Assembly (NCBI GenBank): GCA_031284385.1
Contig: JAISZZ010000196.1
Span: forward strand, 1-10,423
Source of the DNA: Treponema sp.
Lineage (GTDB): Bacteria; Spirochaetota; Spirochaetia; Treponematales; Breznakiellaceae
DNA length: 10,423 nucleotides
Direction of reading: 5' to 3'
Numbering within the stretch: position 1 is the stretch's first letter; the number at the start of each line of letters is the position of its first letter. The notes beneath the pieces are model-generated. The model saw only the letters and a list, made by a program, of their open reading frames with translations. It was not told the origin of the DNA and searched no databases. Both the position numbers and the translations under genes were made by a program. Positions 7,120-10,423 of the stretch are shown in pieces.

Positions 7120-7520
7120 TCATTGTCTTGTATAAAACACTACATATTCGTTCTCGTTTATTTTAATGAACAGCCACCCATACGGTACAGAGTCAACAGA
7201 GGTATCTATATACGAATATGCGTTTATCGGCGCTTGCCTTGAGCATTCTACTCATGTATTCCGCTGCCGTCCGCCTAAACGCCCACGAAAGATTATCATC
7301 TTTAAACCCCTCTATCGTTGTCTATGCGGTTTTGAATATCTGCTTTGGTCCAATGCAAGACAAACCCATATTTCCAACCGTTGCCGCCGTGTATTTCAGC
7401 GGAATCAATGTTACCTACCCCGGCAAAAGAATACTCCGCATAATAATCCACCGCAAAGCATCAGGACGGGACAATAAGCAATCCTGTAAGAAAAAACAAC
7501 TTTTTCATTTTCTGTTTCAT
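7120..7520 (-). pseudogene. Decayed gene for a small secreted protein of unknown function
   Basis: On the minus strand from ATG 7520 the frame reads MKQKMKKLFFLTGLLIVPS, then TGA (7463-7461), then CFAVDYYAEYSFAGVG and IHGGNGWKYGFVLHWTKAD. The start is a textbook signal peptide: basic, then hydrophobic, ending CFA before VDYY, with the stop just before the cleavage site. The frame ends at a TAA after NDRGV. Dropping one G from the GGGG run (7310-7307) continues it as FKDDNLSWAFRRTAAEYMSR and MLKASADKRIF. A second shift near a TATATA stretch (about 7210) leads into YIDTSVDSVPYGWLF, IKINENEYVVFYTRQ and TGA 7122-7120. The parent would be about 130 residues, exported, of unrecognised family. A TATAAT at 7540-7535 lies upstream. 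Three separate lesions make decay much more likely than recoding, though the two frameshifts could be sequencing errors. Confidence 0.65.
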
Positions 7521-7535
7521 TTTTGCTGCTCAATA

Positions 7536-7757
7536 TTATAATGAATCTCTATATACTTTTAGCTGAATAGCCAAATTGTAACTTTGTTGTGTAACGCCTG
7601 AAGCATATTTTATTGTATAGATAAGATTCCATGCTCCCGCACCGCCTGCTTTACCGTGTAGTCCCCGCCTAGGCCGTCCTTAATAACGCCAGCCGAGCCA
7701 GTTCTTTTGGTGCTCATCATATACTTCGTCTCGCTGCGTTACCTTGACTTTACTGTA
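7536..7757 (-). pseudogene. Decayed 3' end of a second small-protein gene
   Basis: The minus strand reads KVTQRDEVYDEHQKNWLGWR-Y up to an in-frame TAA (7682-7680). Past it, the same frame resumes as GAWNLIYTIKYASGVTQQSY and NLAIQLKVYRDSL, ending at TAA 7538-7536. Between the two, a neighbouring frame gives the more natural VIKDGLGGDYTVKQA, so two compensating one-base shifts are likely, near 7680 and near the GC-rich 7640s. No start codon or signal peptide is found; the frame closes close to the glgP start, so the 5' end appears lost. The family is not recognised. It lies only 15 bases upstream of the next decayed gene, in the same direction, so the two probably once formed an operon. Confidence 0.5.
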
Positions 7758-7778
7758 TAAAATTACTAGGATAGCTTT

Positions 7779-10316
7779 ATGAATATATCAACATACACGG
7801 TAAAACCGAAATTGCCGGCTTCGCTGAAGCCTTTGGAAGAGATTGCGCGTAACTTATGGCTCTCATGGAACTATGATGCCATTCAGCTCTTTATCAGACT
7901 GGATGATCAGGCATGGATGGAGACTCATCAAAGCCCTATTAAGACTTTAGGTATGGTGAGTCAGGACAGACTTGCGGAAATCGCTAAGGATGACTCTTTT
8001 ATTTCAGCGCTTAACGCTGTTTATGAGAGGTTTTTGAAGTATAAAAAACGTGAAACTTGGTACAAAGGGCAACGCCGTGATGTAGTCGCGTATTTTTCTA
8101 TGGAATACGGAATGGATGTTTCACTGCCCATATATTCCGGCGGTTTAGGCATACTTTCCGGTGACCACATGAAAACTTCGTCCGATCTTGGGCTTCCGCT
8201 TGTCGGCGTCGGCCTCCTCTACAGGCAGGGTTACTTTCAGCAATACCTGAATGCGGACGGATTTCAGCAGGAGAGTTACCCTGAAAACGACTGGTACAAT
8301 ATGCCGGTTGAACGTAAATTTGGCAAGGACGGAAAACCGTTAATGATTTCCGTTGATCTGGCCGGACGGCAGGTTTCCGCTCAGATTTGGGAAGTGCGGG
8401 TTGGTCGAAGTTTCCTCTATCTACTTGATACAAATATCGAAGAGAACCCGCCCGATTTCAGGGACATAACTTCGGCTCTGTACGGCGGAAACAAAGAAAC
8501 CCGCATACAGCAGGAGATTCTGCTTGGGATTGGCGGTTTTCGTGCCCTCCGCGCTATGGGTATAAATCCCGCCGTAACGCATATGAACGAAGGACACGCT
8601 GCCTTCCTCAGTCTGGAACGGCTGCGCGAACTTGTAACCGAACGGGGTTTCTCGATTGACGAGGCGAGGGAAGTGATTTGGCCGACCAATATTTTTACAA
8701 CCCACACTCCCGTGCCGGCTGGTAACGAGCGTTTTGATATTGCGCTTCTGGAAAAATATATGCGCCCTTGGACGGGTATACTGGGAATATCATGGGATAC
8801 ATTCCTAAGTTACGGACGCGAAAATCCAAGTGACCATAACGAGACTTTTTGTATGACGATTTTGGCACTGAAATTTTCCGCTTACGCTAACGGCGTAGCC
8901 GCTCTCCACGGCGTTGTTTCACGCGATATGTGGAAAGGTCTGTGGCCGGGGCTTCCTATAAGTGAAATCCCGATAAGCCACGTTACTAACGGCGTTCACC
9001 CAAAAACTTGGGTTTCAAGCGGTATGAGCACATTGCTGGACCGTTATCTGGGTCCCAATTTTGAGGAAAAACCTTACGACATCGCGGTTTGGAACCGTAT
9101 GGGCAAAATCTCGGATGAGGAGCTTTGGCGCACTCACGAGCGGCGGAGGGAACAACTTGTCCGCTTTGTCCGCGACAGGCTAAAAGAGCGTTACAAACGT
9201 TCTGGCGCAAACGAAAGGCTGCTACGTCAGGCGGAAGATGCCTTGTCGCCCAGCGCTCTTACACTCTGTTTTGCCCGCCGGTTCGCCACTTATAAACGGG
9301 GGAATCTGTTACTGCGCGATCCTGAACGGCTTTTGAAACTGTTGCTGGACAACGAGCGTCCCGTTCAGCTTATTTTCGCCGGAAAAGCGCATCCGCACGA
9401 TATTCCGGGCAAAGAGCTGATAAAAAGCATTGTTCACTTCGCCGAAAAATATGAGGTTACTAACCGTATCGTATTTGTTGAAAACTATGATATGACGGTA
9501 GCTCACTACCTTACGTCAGGCGGGGACGTATGGCTCAACACGCCGCGCCGCCCTATGGAAGCAAGCGGCACAAGCGGCATGAAGGCGGCCATGAACGGGG
9601 TTATAAACTGCTCAATTCTGGATGGCTGGTGGGACGAGTCCTACAATTCTAACGTGGGCTGGGCAATAGGAAACGGCGAGTATTACGAGGACGAACATCT
9701 ACAGGACGATGTTGAGAGCAAGGCGCTTTACGATCTATTGGAACGGGACATAATTCCACTGTTCTATCAGCGCGGGCGCGACAGCCTGCCCCGCGAATGG
9801 ATAAAAATGATGAAGGCATCCATGCGGGAAATAGGTCAATCCATGTCAAGCCACCGTATGTTGATGGATTATTCCAACAAATTTTATTTACCTGCTATCA
9901 AAAACTATCAACGTATCATCAAGTCGGATTATACCGAATCCAAGTCGCTCGCCGCTTATTTCGCAAAGTTAAGCAATTCTTGGAGTAAAATAAAGATTAG
10001 CGGCATAACGTCCAATGCAAAACCGGTCATGCAGCGGGGCGATTATATCACGATAAACGCCTACATCGAGCTTGGTGAGCTTAATCCTGACGAGGTTCAG
10101 GTTGAGCTTTACTTCGGCCCGGTGTCAAACCATAACAACATCGAGACTGCACGCCGGTGCGAGATGAGGAGCAGCGGAAAAGAAGGCCACGGCTACCGCT
10201 ATCAGTTGCGTATCGAATGTACGGATACGGGTATGCAGGGGCATACGGTTCGTATTCTGCCTAAACATCCGGCGCTGATACATCCATACCGTTCCGGTTT
10301 TGTAAAATGGGCGTAA
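7779..10316 (+). CDS. glgP: Alpha-glucan (glycogen) phosphorylase, type with N-terminal DUF3417
   Basis: This GT35 enzyme removes glucose units from the non-reducing ends of glycogen or maltodextrin with phosphate, releasing glucose 1-phosphate. It uses pyridoxal phosphate and acts in the cytoplasm. Residues about 10-115 match the DUF3417 region (LPASLKPLEEIARNLWLSWN). The phosphorylase core covers about 100-705 and includes SMEYGMDVSLPIYSGGLGIL, THMNEGHAAF, FTTHTPVPAGNERF and FARRFATYKR. The PLP lysine is Lys602, in EASGTSGMKAAMNG. The last 110 residues form a beta-rich tail. The 845-residue length suits this subfamily (the group with the Thermotoga and mycobacterial enzymes), which is distinct from E. 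coli MalP/GlgP. The start is well supported: AGGA (7768-7771) lies seven bases before ATG. No glycogen synthase or branching enzyme lies next to it. TTGACT at 7744 could be a -35, but a fitting -10 (TAGGAT, 7767) would coincide with the ribosome site, so the promoter is unclear. Confidence 0.95.
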   Translation: MNISTYTVKPKLPASLKPLEEIARNLWLSWNYDAIQLFIRLDDQAWMETHQSPIKTLGMVSQDRLAEIAKDDSFISALNAVYERFLKYKKRETWYKGQRRDVVAYFSMEYGMDVSLPIYSGGLGILSGDHMKTSSDLGLPLVGVGLLYRQGYFQQYLNADGFQQESYPENDWYNMPVERKFGKDGKPLMISVDLAGRQVSAQIWEVRVGRSFLYLLDTNIEENPPDFRDITSALYGGNKETRIQQEILLGIGGFRALRAMGINPAVTHMNEGHAAFLSLERLRELVTERGFSIDEAREVIWPTNIFTTHTPVPAGNERFDIALLEKYMRPWTGILGISWDTFLSYGRENPSDHNETFCMTILALKFSAYANGVAALHGVVSRDMWKGLWPGLPISEIPISHVTNGVHPKTWVSSGMSTLLDRYLGPNFEEKPYDIAVWNRMGKISDEELWRTHERRREQLVRFVRDRLKERYKRSGANERLLRQAEDALSPSALTLCFARRFATYKRGNLLLRDPERLLKLLLDNERPVQLIFAGKAHPHDIPGKELIKSIVHFAEKYEVTNRIVFVENYDMTVAHYLTSGGDVWLNTPRRPMEASGTSGMKAAMNGVINCSILDGWWDESYNSNVGWAIGNGEYYEDEHLQDDVESKALYDLLERDIIPLFYQRGRDSLPREWIKMMKASMREIGQSMSSHRMLMDYSNKFYLPAIKNYQRIIKSDYTESKSLAAYFAKLSNSWSKIKISGITSNAKPVMQRGDYITINAYIELGELNPDEVQVELYFGPVSNHNNIETARRCEMRSSGKEGHGYRYQLRIECTDTGMQGHTVRILPKHPALIHPYRSGFVKWA

Positions 10317-10352
10317 CTGCGCGGCGGCGTGGATAAAATTGGCCGGCGGGTG

Positions 10353-10401
10353 TATGGGAGCGCTGATTGCGTCAACTATGGCATAGATTAGCGCTTCCAT
10401 A
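10353..10401. repeat. Long hairpin between glgP and the next gene
   Basis: TATGGGAGCGCTGATT (10353-10368) pairs with GATTAGCGCTTCCATA (10386-10401) over 16 continuous positions, including three G-T wobbles. The 17-base loop contains GCGTCAACTATG. The stem is followed by AAAAAGGGGC, which holds the ribosome site of the next gene, so it does not look like an intrinsic terminator. It could influence translation of the downstream gene or act as a processing site. An 11-codon frame (MGALIASTMA) starts inside the left arm; there is no good sign that it is translated. Confidence 0.5.
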
Positions 10402-10416
10402 AAAAGGGGCACGAAA

Positions 10417-10423
10417 ATGAGTG
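10417..10423 (+). CDS. Probable start of the next gene (cut by right edge)
   Basis: AAGGGG (10404-10409) is followed after seven bases by ATG AGT G, a good ribosome site and start codon on the same strand as glgP and 100 bases beyond it. Only two codons are visible, so nothing can be said about the product. Confidence 0.35.

Noticed and set aside
7461..7463. TGA inside the signal peptide read as selenocysteine or tryptophan
   Set aside because: The same gene also has two frameshifts, and the intact genes here contain ordinary TGG tryptophan codons. Decay explains it more simply.
7218..7541. Plus-strand frame starting MRLSALALSILLMYSAAVRL, looking like a signal peptide
   Set aside because: It is antisense to the decayed secreted-protein gene, has no ribosome site at proper spacing, and its later sequence does not look protein-like. 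The minus-strand reading is far more coherent.
7744..7761. TTGACT with TATAAA as the glgP promoter
   Set aside because: The two hexamers are only six bases apart, far too close for a sigma-70 promoter.
10125..10412. Minus-strand open frame beginning MPLFMEALIYAIVDAISAPI
   Set aside because: Most of it lies antisense to the conserved 3' end of glgP, and its start overlaps a hairpin. No family is recognised.

Overview
The window looks like chromosomal DNA from a spirochaete, most likely a Treponema-like bacterium. The main argument is the phenylalanyl-tRNA synthetase alpha subunit. It is of the long archaeal/eukaryotic type, which spirochaetes are known to carry, and not the roughly 330-350-residue bacterial type. 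This is inference from protein families; no database search was possible.

Layout from left to right. (1) Bases 1-110 hold the 5' end of an exodeoxyribonuclease III gene on the minus strand, running off the left edge. (2) Bases 167-368 hold a frameshifted C-terminal remnant of a DDE transposase, followed by about 220 bases of unassigned DNA. (3) A TTGACA-17-TATCGT promoter precedes a tRNA-Arg(CCG) gene at 690-763. (4) Two structured non-coding elements follow: a three-stem inverted-repeat element (775-858) and an array of the 14-bp palindrome GTTGACGCGTCAAC (898-960). The array lies just upstream of pheS. (5) pheS (plus strand) converges on, and overlaps by 4 bases, a 1346-codon minus-strand gene. 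That gene encodes a TgpA-like membrane transglutaminase with an intact Cys-His-Asp triad, fused to a TPR domain. (6) Bases 6691-7778 hold no intact gene. The minus strand there carries two adjacent decayed genes for small proteins, one with a clear signal peptide. A perfect 16-bp inverted repeat lies between them and the transglutaminase gene. (7) glgP, an alpha-glucan phosphorylase of the type with an N-terminal DUF3417 domain, fills 7779-10316. A long hairpin and the first codons of another gene lie at the right edge.

The intact genes are mostly housekeeping: DNA repair, tRNA charging and glycogen breakdown. They do not form one pathway or one operon. The more unusual content is the transglutaminase-TPR fusion, the pheS-proximal palindrome array, the structured intergenic elements, and the pair of decayed genes upstream of glgP. 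No defence system, CRISPR array or complete mobile element was seen.
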